Origin: Theocolax elegans
Taxonomy: Eukaryota > Arthropoda > Insecta > Hymenoptera > Cerocephalidae
Assembly: GCA_026168455.1 (NCBI GenBank)
Contig: CM047429.1
Coordinates: 35,014,066-35,078,065 of the forward strand
Direction: 5' to 3'
Length of the DNA stretch: 64,000 nucleotides
How positions within the stretch are numbered: the first letter of the stretch is position 1; each line of letters opens with the position of its first letter. This document shows, piece after piece, positions 33,184 to 44,837 of this stretch. The notes under the pieces were generated by a model. The model was not told where the DNA came from. It worked only from the letters and a program-made list of their open reading frames with translations, and did no database searches. The translations under genes were made by a program, and so were the position numbers.

Positions 33184-34179
33184 GGGGTATTCCACGTGAA
33201 GTGGTCCGATCAAAATTTTAAAATGCACCAAATTTTGGGTACACTTTGCAAATGTTTTACAGAATACAGAAAAAAATTTTTAGGTACTGGAATCTATTTG
33301 CTCAAAAGTTATTCTAACCTCAAAAAGTGAATTTTTCCATATTTTTTTGAACACCAGCTGGGTTTACCGCTATATAACTCAAAATCTATCAACTTTTACT
33401 ATAGAACATTATATGTAACATTCGTTGCTAATTATATCTAGAATTTATTCTTCTGGGTTAGAATTTCTAATTTCAAGGTGAATGTTACATAAACTACATG
33501 TCAATATTCAACTTAAAAAAAGTGCAAGTGCGCCACCTTTGATTTTTTCATCCAAAAGTCTAAAAGAGAGCTTGGAGCAATACCTTTCAAATGGTCTGTA
33601 ACATTTTTATGGCCTCCAATTCTGTAAAAAGTTATGACAGTTTAAAGAAACACGAAATTTTTTTAAAAATTTAAATGGGAATTACCATGTTAATTTTTGT
33701 GAATTTTTTGTCTTTCTTTAAATTGTCATAACTTTTTACAGAATTGGAGGCCATAAAAATGCTACAGACCATTTGAAAGGTATTGCTCCAAGCTTTCTTT
33801 TAGACTTTTGGATGAAAAAATCAAAGGTGGCGCACTTGCACTTTTTTCAAGTTGAATATTGACATGTAGTTTATGTAACAATGACCTTGAGATTAGAAAT
33901 TCTAACCCAGAAGAATAAATTCTAGATATAATTAGCAACGAATGTTACATATAATGTTCTATAGTAAAAGTTGATAGATTTTGAGTTATATAGCGGTAAA
34001 CCCAGCTGGTGTTCAAAAAAATATGGAAAAATTCACTTTTTGAGGTTAGAATAACTTTTGAGCAAATAGATTCCAGTACCTAAAAATTTTTTTCTGTATT
34101 CTGTAAAACATTTGCAAAGTGTACCCAAAATTTGATGCATTTTAAAATTTTGATCGGACCAGTTCACGTGGAATACCCC
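33184..34179. repeat. Palindromic element family P1, copy 1 (~1.0 kb)
   Basis: Starts GGGGTATTCCACGTGAA and ends with the inverse. The two ~490-bp arms meet near 33682. It is embedded in (TA)n runs on both sides. Arms are nearly identical apart from a few bases (for example GGTCCGATC against GATCGGACC, and ACCTTTGATT paired with AATCAAAGGT). There is no protein-coding frame. The terminal GGGGTATTCC with TA-rich flanks suggests a DNA-transposon-derived foldback element. Confidence 0.85.
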
Positions 34180-34602
34180 ATATATATATATATATATTAC
34201 GGTCCTTTTTTTTATGTAATATTAATTTTTAGTCCTGAGATTAATTGAGTCTTTTGTCCCTAAAGTACTTAAACCGATTTGCTAATAATATTTCATTAGT
34301 ATTTATCGTAAAAAGTTACTATAATTTGCGTAGAAAAGAACTGGATGCGGCAGAATTGGCCTGTAGCATGAAATGTTTCGATTTTCCCATCGGTCTACAC
34401 CATCGTCCATTCAATTCTGTATGGGTAAAAAAAATCGATTATTTATTTTATGTATTTAAATTAATTACTGTAGAATAATGAATAAGAATAATAATGTTGC
34501 GCGCATGACGAATTGCATGGTACAGATTTGTGTAGATTTACAAATGTATCTTTTGACTTCCGGTCGAAGCCCCTTTAAAAATGCCCTGATTGCTAGATTT
34601 TC
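34180..34602 (-). other. Copy of unique sequence downstream of P1, with gag-like fragment edge
   Basis: Identical to 37597-38019. Its last ~130 bp (minus strand) is the end of the gag-like frame seen at 37882-38190, cut at 34602 where P1 sequence resumes. Confidence 0.8.
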
Positions 34603-34780
34603 AGCTGGTGTTCAAAAAAATATGGAAAAATTCACTTTTTGAGGTTAGAATAACTTTTGAGCAAATAGATTCCAGTACCTAAAAATTTTTTTCTGTATTC
34701 TGTAAAACATTTGCAAAGTGTACCCAAAATTTGATGCATTTTAAAATTTTGATCGGACCACTTCACGTGGAATACCCCAT
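34603..34780. repeat. P1 right-arm fragment
   Basis: AGCTGGTGTTCAAAAAAATA through GGAATACCCCAT matches the outer right arm of P1 (34003-34180) and ends in (TA)n. It looks like the surviving right edge of another P1 copy. Confidence 0.8.
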
Positions 34781-34987
34781 ATATATATACTTATTTTTTA
34801 CTCTTTGTCATATTTATTTTCTTTTTGTATTTAATTCTATCATTATTAGCGTCAAAATTTAACAGTATACTTTTCTTTCCTTAACTTACACTGTTACAGA
34901 GCCCTTATTATGTTACTATTAAATGGATCATGCATTGAAAAAATATATGATTCTTGAAATGTATACCTTACCATTACATCCTCGCCG

Positions 34988-36363
34988 TAAGACATTTTAG
35001 CACTTTTTTGCATTATATGCCCATTTTCATGAATTTTTAGCTCCCAGGGGATGCATTTTTCACTAAAAACATAAGTATGACTTTTTTTGTAAAATTTTCC
35101 GAAATTTTCAATAAAAATACTTTTAAAGACATAAATGTATGCTGTCACACTCTTGTAAGCCATTTAAACCTTAAATAGTGAAAACCAGCAATTCTGCTCC
35201 GGACTCTGGTAACCTAATACTGTCTAAAAGATGTCTTTTTATAGTCAGAAACTGCCTAAAAATTTCCAGAGTGGGTCTAAATCATTAAGATCACTTATGG
35301 TCAAAATATCCGGGAAAAGTGCCCGAAATATTAATAGAAATGTATATTTGTTGCCTTATAACGATGAATCTAGTAGCATGATCATTGCAAAAAAATTTAT
35401 GCACTTACCTTGGAATGGTAGAAAAGTATCTCCACTTGTTTCAGTATCCATCTAATCACCTGTAAGCTGCTAAAAATACAAATATTATTATAAAATTATA
35501 AAAAATTATTTTTGAAACATTTATAATGCTGGATTTTTAGTTTTACATCCCTTACAAGAATTATAATACTAATCTGAAGGATTACTATAAAAGTATCAAC
35601 ATTATTATTATTATTATTATTCAGCAATACATTGTTTAGATTTCACAAACTTGTCACTGCCACGTTATCATACTATTCATTATAATTATATATCCGATTT
35701 ATTTATATATCTTTTGTATTAAATACGTATATTCAGTTATTGTAATAATGATGTTTATATATTTATAGTAATCCTTCAGATTAGTATTATAATTCTTGTA
35801 AGGGATGTAAAACTAAAAATTCAGCATTATAAATGTTTATAAATTAATTTTTTACATTTGTATAATAATATTGGTATTTTTAGCAGCTTACAGGGGATTA
35901 GATGGATACTGAAACATGTGAAGATACTTTTCTACCACTCCAAGGTAAGTGCATAAATTTTTTTACAATGATCATGCTAATAGATTCATCGTTATAAGGC
36001 AACAAATATACATTTCTATTAATATTTCGGGCACTTTTCCCGGATATTTTGACCATAAGTGATCTTAATGATCTAGACCCACTCTGGAAATTTTTAGGCA
36101 CTTTGTGACTATAAAAAGACATCTTTTAGACAGTATTAGGTTACCAGAGTCCGGAGCAGAATTGCTGATTTTCACTATTTAAGGTTTAAATGGCTTACAA
36201 GAGTGTGACAGCATACATTTATGTCTTTAAAAGTATTTTTAATGAAAAGTTCGGAAAATTTTACAAAAAAAGTCATACTTATGTTTTTGGTGAAAAATGC
36301 ATCCCCTGGGACCTAAAAATTCATGAAAATGGGCATATAATGCAAAAAAGTGCTAAAATGTCA
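34988..36363. repeat. Palindromic element P2 (~1.4 kb)
   Basis: Starts GACATTTTAGCAC and ends with the inverse. Arms are about 600 bp (34988-35595 and 35755-36363) with an asymmetric AT-rich centre. Each arm contains the same two small open frames: MSFYSQKLPKNFQSG... (35231-35455; inverse copy 35898-36122) and MAYKSVTAYIYVFKSIF... (inverse 34894-35163; 36190-36390). These predicted peptides are unrecognised. Arm divergence is low. Confidence 0.8.
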
Positions 36364-36601
36364 ACTTTGACTCTCTGTAACTTAAAATAATGGCCCAGAA
36401 AAAATCTGAAAAAATTCAGGAGAACTACTGGATACCTCTAAAACATATTCCCACAGATATAGCAATATTCATTTTTTTCATCTTCGATGTCACAGAGAAC
36501 CACCCATATATATCTTCAATTCTTAATTAAAACTTTATATCGATAGGTAAACCACAGACAGTAGCAAGTAAATAAAGAATGAACTATATTTATATATATA
36601 T

Positions 36602-37596
36602 GGGATATTCCACACGAAGTGGTTCGATCAAAATTTTAAAATGCTCCAAATTTTGGGTACACATTGCAAATGTTTTTCAGAATACAGAAAAAAATTTTTA
36701 GGTACTGGAATCTATATGCTCTAAAGTTATTCTAACCTCAAAAAGTGGAATTTTCCAAGTTTTTTCAACACCAGCTGGGTTTACCGCTATATAACTCAAA
36801 ATCTATCAACTTTTACTATAGAACATTATATGTAACATTCGTTGCTAATTATATCTAGAATTTATTCTTCTGGGTTAGAATTTCTAATTTCAAGGTGAAT
36901 GTTACATAAACTACATGTCAATATTCAACTTAAAAAAAGTGCAAGTGCGCCACCTTTGATTTTTTCATCCAAAAGTCTAAAAGAGAGCTTGGAGCAATAC
37001 CTTTCAAATGGTCTGTAACATTTTTATGGCCTCCAATTCTGTAAAAAGTTATGACAGTTTAAAGAAACACGAAATTTTTTTAAAAATTTAAATGGGAATT
37101 ACCATGTTAATTTTTGTGAATTTTTTGTCTTTCTTTAAATTGTCATAACTTTTTACAGAATTGGAGGCCATAAAAATGCTACAGACCATTTGAAAGGTAT
37201 TGCTCCAAGCTTTCTTTTAGACTTTTGGATGAAAAAATCAAAGGTGGCGCACTTGCACTTTTTTCAAGTTGAATATTGACATGTAGTTTATGTAACAATG
37301 ACCTTGAGATTAGAAATTCTAACCCAGAAGAATAAATTCTAGATATAATTAGCAACGAATGTTACATATAATGTTCTATAGTAAAAGTTGATAGATTTTG
37401 AGTTATATAGCGGTAAACCCAGCTGGTGTTCAAAAAAATATGGAAAAATTCACTTTTTGAGGTTAGAATAACTTTTGAGCAAATAGATTCCAGTACCTAA
37501 AAATTTTTTTCTGTATTCTGTAAAACATTTGCAAAGTGTACCCAAAATTTGATGCATTTTAAAATTTTGATCGGACCAGTTCACGTGGAATACCCC
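36602..37596. repeat. Palindromic element P1, copy 2
   Basis: The left outer arm (36602-36770) differs from copy 1 at about ten sites, while everything from CCAGCTGGGTTTACC (36771) to the right end is practically identical to copy 1. This is a sharp change in divergence at one point. Confidence 0.82.
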
Positions 37597-37881
37597 ATAT
37601 ATATATATATATATTACGGTCCTTTTTTTTATGTAATATTAATTTTTAGTCCTGAGATTAATTGAGTCTTTTGTCCCTAAAGTACTTAAACCGATTTGCT
37701 AATAATATTTCATTAGTATTTATCGTAAAAAGTTACTATAATTTGCGTAGAAAAGAACTGGATGCGGCAGAATTGGCCTGTAGCATGAAATGTTTCGATT
37801 TTCCCATCGGTCTACACCATCGTCCATTCAATTCTGTATGGGTAAAAAAAATCGATTATTTATTTTATGTATTTAAATTAA

Positions 37882-38190
37882 TTACTGTAGAATAATGAAT
37901 AAGAATAATAATGTTGCGCGCATGACGAATTGCATGGTACAGATTTGTGTAGATTTACAAATGTATCTTTTGACTTCCGGTCGAAGCCCCTTTAAAAATG
38001 CCCTGATTGCTAGATTTTCGCGTTGTAGACATAATTCGGTTATTTCCCTACATTCTTCTTGTGCTATTTCTCCCAATGCTTTATAATTATGTAACATTTT
38101 TTCCATTCGTGCGACGAATTGGAAAGTGCTTTCGTTTCGTCTTTGCGATGCCCATGTAATTTGAATTATCATACTAATCAAAGCGCTCAT
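37882..38190 (-). pseudogene. Gag-like fragment
   Basis: The central part reads like a retroelement capsid segment (NESTFQFVARMEKMLHNYKA ... LAIRAFLKGLRPEVKRYI), a pattern typical of gypsy-group gag proteins. It is short and ends in AT-rich sequence on one side. It lies just past the end of the chuvirus-like envelope in the same orientation, but is unlike the gag at 51155-52861, so it comes from another element. Truncated and non-functional. Confidence 0.55.
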
Positions 38191-38519
38191 AACATTATAT
38201 CTTTGTACTTCTGCTAATGTATATATTTTTTTCCATTTTACAATTTTTTTATTTCATAAATGACACCTTTTATTTTTTGTTTAATAAACCTGCAGTTGAA
38301 ATAACAAAATTTACACGTTATCGAATTTGCGTTTTCTGCGTGGCGGTAGAGAAGATATATCCGGTTCTATAAATATTTGCGGATATAGATTATTTTGAAC
38401 TCCGCAACTTACTATTTTACCCCTCCTGACTCATTGACTCTTACCACAGTAGGTTGTGTCATGCAGATGCTAGGTTTGGGAAGGGTGAAAGGTACGTGCG
38501 AGTCCGAAAAATGTTCCGC
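38191..38519 (-). other. Tail after envelope-like gene, no LTR found
   Basis: The first ~120 bp right of the fragment are AT-rich. Minus-strand sequence after the envelope stop includes a purine run (AGGAGGGGT near 38415-38425) that could be a polypurine tract. The expected 3' LTR beginning TGTCGCG does not follow, so the 3' end of this gypsy element is missing. Confidence 0.4.
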
Positions 38520-40414
38520 TCAAGTGCCCGCTACTTCCGAAAGCGTAACTTGTTCTTCCCTCTTTTTCCTTGCGTCACGCGTTGGTTTATTCCTTGCGAC
38601 GTACAGTAATAATTGAGTGACTGAATTCCAAATAGCTCCTATAATATAAAGTGACGACCCATACAAACTATACAAAGCATAACCATGTAAAATGGTATCA
38701 ACTAAAAATTTTATTGAACGCCCTATCATAAAAATGCGTATAATAGCTGCGCTAAATGATCCGAAAGTGCATAATTGCCCCCAAATTTTCATCCAAGTGT
38801 TATTGGCTAATTCTGTCAACGCTTCTTCATCGAATAATCGGGTAATAGACATACCGTTTTTATCTACCTTTTTCCCGGTCATTCCTAATGCAATTGTGTT
38901 CAATATGGCTGGCCTTTCTACGGGAAACATAAGGTGTTGTCTTAGTGCTTGGATCTCCGATTGGGTGTAAATTCCGCTTTTTGCAAGTTCGGTTGGCTCT
39001 GTGTAATTCCAGTTATTTTTAGTAGTTGGTTTTAAAATGTCTGGTTTTACTCCCTTAGTTGATCCTTTTGGTAAAATAGTAAACCAATCTTCCCCTAGTA
39101 AGAACATAGGAGGAATCAGAACACTGCAGACAGCTTCGGTCCCATATTGTAAAATATGTGTCCTTGGCGTCAAAAAATAGTCTTTGCCGTTTTTGGTTAC
39201 TGGTAACTCTTGGTAACATTTCCTGGTTTCTCTTCGTTGAACGTCAATTTGTACGCACTTCATTAAATGCACAACTTCTCCGGCTACCAAGCCCATGTAG
39301 CCATTTTTTTTCATGATTTGATATGCAAAAACGTCAGGTGCTGTTGCTGCAGGGCTTAATGCATTTGATATAACTCTTCTTTCCAATTCGCATATTTGCA
39401 AAATTAAATTGCGATATAATATTTTTAATTGTTCCTTAACATGTTTTTATACATAAACGAATTTAGAGTTCATGTTTGCAAAAATGTCGAGATTTTCTAT
39501 TGACGAATTTCTTACGGCTTGGAAGGTTTCTGTTATTGGTCCCTCTAGAAAAAATAATTTTGGATGCTCTGTTCTAATTAATTCATAAGAACGCATCGGA
39601 ATTTGTCCTAAAGTCGTGAAAGCAAAGGTTATCTCGCTCGATTCAATACATATACCGGATGTTGCTCATTGCCTTGTTCTACAAATTTATTAACACAACC
39701 CGCGTATAATTCTGAATATTTACTGCGTTCGCATGCCTGTACTGGTAACCTATCCCAAAAGGCGTACCCTACTTCTACGTCAATACAATCATCTTGATTA
39801 AACTTACAGCGCGTACCGAATCGTAAAATAACCTCATTAGCATTTAAGTTTACTGGTGCATAGTAATCCCTTAAAGTAATGGTAACATAGCCCGTGACTA
39901 TAGCATCGTCAAAAATACCATATGGATCCGCGTACATTCCTGCGTTACTACAATCTCCTGCTTGATCTACCTTCCCAACAAACGTCATTGGGTGGACAAT
40001 CGATCCGTTCAGTTTTAAGTTACTTATTACTTCGTCTCGTACTCGGTGTGCGCGGTATACATGCATTCTATTACATTCTTCCCTAGAAATTTCATCAATA
40101 AACTGAACCTCCCCTCTATTTTTGTCTTTTCTATGCGAAAACGCGCCGCAGTATGTTACCGATCTTTTTATTTCTACTTTACAAAGCTTTACATGAGTGC
40201 TTGAAAAATCATTTAATTGCAATAGTCGTACATAAATTTTTGTTGTATTTACTACAGGTTCAGGTATATCGCATTCTCCTACGTGAATTAACGAAAATGT
40301 TGTTAAATTTGAGACGTGCTGCGAACAGTCGTACCCTATGATTGCGTTAATATAGATTTTCCTTGGTATAATTGTTGTGAGATGAATGATGGCCAATAGT
40401 GTTTTACAACTCAT
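38520..40414 (-). pseudogene. Chuvirus-like glycoprotein captured as envelope (broken)
   Basis: The N-terminal part begins with a hydrophobic leader, then GYDCS, VGECDIPEP, an RLLQLN segment, CKVEIKRSVTYCG and an EISREECNRMH segment, a succession I know from glycoproteins of chuviruses (Jingchuvirales), viral fusion proteins. The C-terminal part (38520-39401) has hydrophobic stretches fit for a membrane anchor near residues 210-270 and a basic tail. The gene lies directly downstream of integrase, in the place of an errantivirus env. Breaks: a frame change near 39640 and a TAA near 39450, so no full protein is made. Chuvirus-like glycoproteins are known in insect LTR elements, mainly BEL/Pao; here pol is gypsy-type. 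Family by motif pattern; no search was run. Confidence 0.75.
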
Positions 40415-40772
40415 CTGCTACAATAAATAAGTTCATGAAAGCGTTCTTTTTTTTTTATTTATAGAACTGTCGCAAAAATGCTTAGTTTTATCTTTCCGTT
40501 TTTTTATTATAATTATCAGAATCTATTGACTGGTTCTTTATTGATTTCCTTAGCATTTCTGCATTTGTGAAAATACATATCATTGTTAGAGTTTTGCTAT
40601 ATGCGAATATTTGCTATATGGTTTCAATATGCGATTTGCGTAAGCGATTTATGTGCACTATTTCATTTTTACTTCCATTAATTTGAATTTTTACATTCCC
40701 ATTGTCGGAAACGTCTAGAACTAAAGGTGGACCCGAGTATTGATCGTCAAATTTCTTAGGTTTTGGCCCTTT
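40415..40772 (-). other. Integrase-to-envelope spacer
   Basis: AT-rich and non-coding on inspection, apart from degenerate C-terminal integrase sequence near 40680-40770 (a YSGPPLVLDVSD-like reading). Confidence 0.4.
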
Positions 40773-41960
40773 TTACAGCCATACGTAATCACCGATTTGT
40801 TGTGTTAAAACGTTTACCTTACAATCGTAGTATTTCTTGGCTCGGAGTTTTGCCTTTAAAAGATTTTGTTGGGCTATGTTTTGTAGACTGTTTAGGCACT
40901 TGACTAAATCTTTAAGATAACCATCGTATGTAGGCGCCAGGTCTTCTGTTTCGACCGGTGTGTTCGAGGGTGTGCGTGCCAGTCGGCCGAACACAAGTTC
41001 AAACGGCGTATGCCATGTAGAGTCACTAATTCCCGTGTTAAAATTGAAGGTAGCCAAATCCAGATAATCGTACCAATCTGTTCGATTACTATGTACAAAA
41101 AATTTCAAGTATTCAATGAGACTTGTGTGCGATCTTTCAAGTCCATCGTTTGATTGTGGGTGGAACGCCGTAATTTTAGTTTGTTTAATTCTAAATATTT
41201 TTGCTATTCTTTTCATTAATTTACTCACGAAATTCGTACCTTGATCCGTAAGGATTATTCGAGGTGTCCCAAATATGCATATGACCTTTCTTATTAAATC
41301 ATTCGCTACATCCATGGCCGAAATTCGTGCCAAAGGCTCAGCTAATGCGAATTTAGTTAATAAGTCTTGGAAGAAGTTTCCCCGATTGGTTTTGCATAAA
41401 GGACCAACAATATCCATACTTATTCGGTCCATAGCGTGCGTTCCCGAGTTTGTAATGACCATTGGAGCTCTACTTTTAACCCTAACCAATTTCTTTAATA
41501 GGCAATTCAAACATTTTCTTATAAAATCTTGTACCCCTATCTTTAAATTCTCCCAGTTATAATTTTATTTAATACGGTTATAGGTTTTTGTGACGCCTCT
41601 ATGTCCTCCTATAGCCGAACAGTGAGCTTCTTCTATAATCGGAATTCGATCGTCTAGCGTCGGATATCGTATTAAACCTAAGCAAACAATTAATTTTACC
41701 GTGCCTTGAATAAAAACTCCTTTTAGTTTTTCTAAAACTAATTCCCGCTCTAAATTTTCAATTCTATCGGTTTTCGCTATACTTATTGATTTTATCTGTG
41801 TTGTTTCTAAAGTTAAATATAGATTTTCGCATAATAAATTTAGGTCATTATCAATTCCACTTAGCCCGATTAACGATTCTGTTCGTATCGGTAATGCTAT
41901 ATGAATTTTTGTATTTACATTTATAAAAACTGGTATTCCAACCTGCTTTTCCTTGAATCT
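40773..41960 (-). pseudogene. Gypsy integrase (broken)
   Basis: Inserts retroviral-type cDNA. The HHCC zinc finger is readable with a frame break: EEAHCSAIGGHRGVTKTY near 41570-41640, then CLNCLLKK near 41490. The core has MDIVGPL (first Asp), ILTDQGTNF (second Asp) and NDGLERSH (Glu). Order and spacing fit the gypsy DDE class. The core frame is open from about 41510 to 40773. Upstream of 41570 the frame is broken. It follows RNase H and precedes the envelope gene in the minus direction. Confidence 0.85.
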
Positions 41961-41963
41961 TGG

Positions 41964-42890
41964 TCATTTATTCTGTAGTTTTAATTGCGAAGCCCCATCG
42001 TCGCATGGTTCTCCTGTTGTAGTAACAAAATACATATAATTGTCCTTACGCATAAATAATTTTTCTCTGCATGTAATAATTACTTGTTTATCGTTAATTT
42101 GATTAAATTGTTTTTCATAGATCGACGTCTCTTCGTTTATTTGATCAGGACTGAATTGCGGATCGTTTTCAAGTAATGATTCATTAACATGATCAAGATC
42201 TTCGTGTAAGCGTAACCGCGCATTTTCCACGGTCCGGTGATTGTTCGTTCGCTCGCCTCTCGTTTTTTCTTCCCCTTTGCGGGCGTAGAGCCTCTATCGC
42301 GTCTAAATATCGCAGGCCTACCTGGCGACCCGCCTTCGCTCTCGTGGTCATACCCCGCGATGGTTCAACTAGGCTAGACTCGGGCTCATCACCTGCCGCT
42401 ATTGCCTTGCTTCTCGTAATTGCTAGGACATTTTCTATGGGTTTTCTAGACAGTGCGTCTGCTACACTCTGGCGACCCGGTCTGTATTTAATTTTGAAAT
42501 TGTACTCCGCGAGCATATGGCGCCATCGCGAAACTCGTGAGTTCGGGTCCTTGTGCGTTTGTAACCATACCAGTGGTTTATGATCTGTTATAAGATAAAA
42601 TTAAATTAAATTATAAGTTAAACGTGTCCCGACGTTTTTCAATATCCGAAAGAACTCGAGAGACGTACGCAACGGGTTGATCTTTCCCTATCTCACCTTG
42701 ACTTAAGACTCCAGCAATTGCATAGCCCGAAGCGTCGGTCGTTAAACTGAAAGTAATTTCGAAATTTGGAAAAATTAATACTGGTTTTTCGCATAAACTA
42801 ATGCGTAACGTCTCAAATGCCTTTTCTGTTTCATCTGACCATTTAAATTGAACGTCCTATTTAAAAAATCCGTTAAAGGTTTCGCAATTT
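41964..42890 (-). pseudogene. Gypsy RNase H and linker (broken)
   Basis: Minus-strand readings include a DASGYAIAGVLSQG segment near 42700-42750 (RNase H start) and YRPGRQSVADALSRK (42440-42480, the conserved RNase H end). The linker between RNase H and integrase (41964-42230) is open and ends at 41966. Frame breaks lie near 42600 and 42890. Confidence 0.8.
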
Positions 42891-42891
42891 T

Positions 42892-44409
42892 TTAAAATTG
42901 ATAAATAAATCTTCTATAGTAGCCCTCTAAACCCAAAAATTGCTTGATATTTTTAGCATTTTGAGGGCGTGGAAATTTTCGTACAGTTTCAATTTTCCGC
43001 GAATCTGGTTTAATTCCTTCTGCACTAATAACATGACCTAAATATGTAACTGTTTTTTTAAAACATTTATATTTCTGTGGTTGTAATTTTAAAACCGCTT
43101 TCCGCAATCTAATAAATAAATTCTCTAATCTTTTAATATGCTCTTGTAGAGTCTCGGAATAACAGATAATATCATCAATAAAGCAAAAAAGTTCTTTATT
43201 GATAAGTCCAGCGAGTGCAATCGGAAGTGCTCTTGAAAATGTAGCTGGCATTGTTCGTAGTCCGAAGCTTCCTCGGTTAAAATGGTACAAATCTCCATTT
43301 GTAATAAACGCGGTTTTGTGACGGTCTCGTTCGTCAATTTTTATTTGATGATACAAAGTCTTAAGATCAAAAGTTGAGAATTTTTTTGATCCGCCCAATT
43401 GGTCTATTATTTCAGTTATATTCGGTAGCGGAAATTGGTCGTCTAAGATTTTCGCATTTAATTTGCGATAGTCGATCACCATTCTGTATTGCTTGCGTCC
43501 TTGTATGTCCTCTTTCTTAGGAACTAGAAAACAAGGGCTTGAGTACGATGAGGTAGATGGTTCGATAATGCCGTCTTCTAATAAGTCTTGTACTTGTCTT
43601 GCTATTTCTTCTTTATGTACCGGAGGTAATAGATATTGTTTTGAAGTTATTGGTACATCGTCCGTTGTTGGGATTGTTAGTTTTAAAATATGTGTTACTG
43701 TTAATTTTGCACCCGGAAGGTAAAAGATGTCGCTATATTTCTCAATTAATTTTTCTATTTCTTCTCTTTCATCGGCAGCCAAATGGTCAAGTCGTAGTAA
43801 TGATTTTACCTTTTCCGCTCTCCCCTTTGGTATGACGCATGCTGAGCGATAAACTTTATGACTACTTTTTAGTTTCTTTCCGCCTTTTCCTTTTAAATTA
43901 ATTCTTAATTTCAATAAACCCTCCAATGTATCTTTAATAACATTTTTATGAGATTCTCCCCCAAAGGCATGTAGTTTTACATAATTTCCTAATTTATTTA
44001 GATTTTGTCTCAATTCCTTTGAGTTATTTGTTAAGTTGTCATGATACTTTATTTCCATTAGTAGATTACTTATTAACATTTCCATGTCTTGGTTATTATT
44101 CCACAGAATTCCATTATTCATTAAACCTTCCTCTAGAATTTTTTGTAACATGCGTGTTGAAAGTAGCAACCTTTCTTCATCGAATTCGTTTGCGTCTACA
44201 CTTTCATTTTGTGCTAATGCATTTTTATTTTTTGTATTATTATCAAGACCTTCTATATCTTTTCTCTTTATCTCAAAATTAGAATATTTTTCATTACTTA
44301 TTTCGTTCTCGTTTCTTGGATTTGGGTGCGCGCTTGATTTATTAGTTGCCTCATCACTTTCGAGTTCATTTAAGAGATTATTTTTTTTATTTAAGGAGTG
44401 CTTTTGCAA
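42892..44409 (-). pseudogene. Gypsy reverse transcriptase
   Basis: A 505-residue open frame. Roughly the first 220 residues are a charged, Asn/Glu-rich linker of unknown role. The RT then shows HKEEIARQVQDLLEDGIIEP, SPCFLVPKK, MVIDYRKLNAK, FSTFDLK (catalytic Asp) and FIDDIICYS, in which FIDD replaces the more usual YLDD or YVDD, followed by VTYLGHVIS and FLGLEGYYRRFI. All RT motifs are in order. The frame ends by frameshift into RNase H at 42892, so the polyprotein is not intact. Confidence 0.85.
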
Positions 44410-44837
44410 TCTTTCTTTGTTAATTTCATGATTTAAGTATTCTTCATCGATCTCGCTTATTACTGGGTTCGGTTTGGTATTTGTTTCTAATTTTTAAATA
44501 ATTTTAATTAATTCTTGACTTGTTTCTTCGTTTCCTTGTTCGATTAATTTACATACATTAGGCTTACGTACTGACTTCGTGCGTAATACTTGATTTAGGC
44601 TTGGAATTTCATTTAGACTTCGATATTGAGTTACCTTTGAACTCGATTTTAGATTTTGAATTTGTTTTTGAGTTTCATTTGAACTTGAATTTTGATTTAG
44701 AATTTGATTTTGAATTTCATTTGAACTTGAATTTTGATTTAGAATTTGATTTTGAATTTCATTTGAACTTGAATTTTGATTTAGAATTTGATTTTTAATT
44801 TCATTTAAACTTGAGTTTTGATTTAGAATTTAATTTT
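44410..44837 (-). repeat. 14-codon tandem repeats in gypsy pol leader
   Basis: A 42-bp unit is repeated about four times at 44650-44830. On the minus strand, the coding direction of this element, it reads NQILNQNSSSNEIQ; on the plus strand it reads as a Phe/Leu-rich shadow. The 42-bp length keeps the frame. The tract ends at the junction with the inserted gypsy fragment near 44838. Confidence 0.6.

Larger units (their letters stand above)
33354..38019 (+). repeat. Internal 1.25-kb direct duplication (33354-34602 and 36771-38019)
   Basis: The two segments are offset by 3417 bp and share P1 interior, right arm, the downstream unique sequence and the gag-like end. Both breakpoints lie at CAGCTGG (33355 and 34602), the same motif that faces inwards on both P1 arms. 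Confidence 0.8.
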
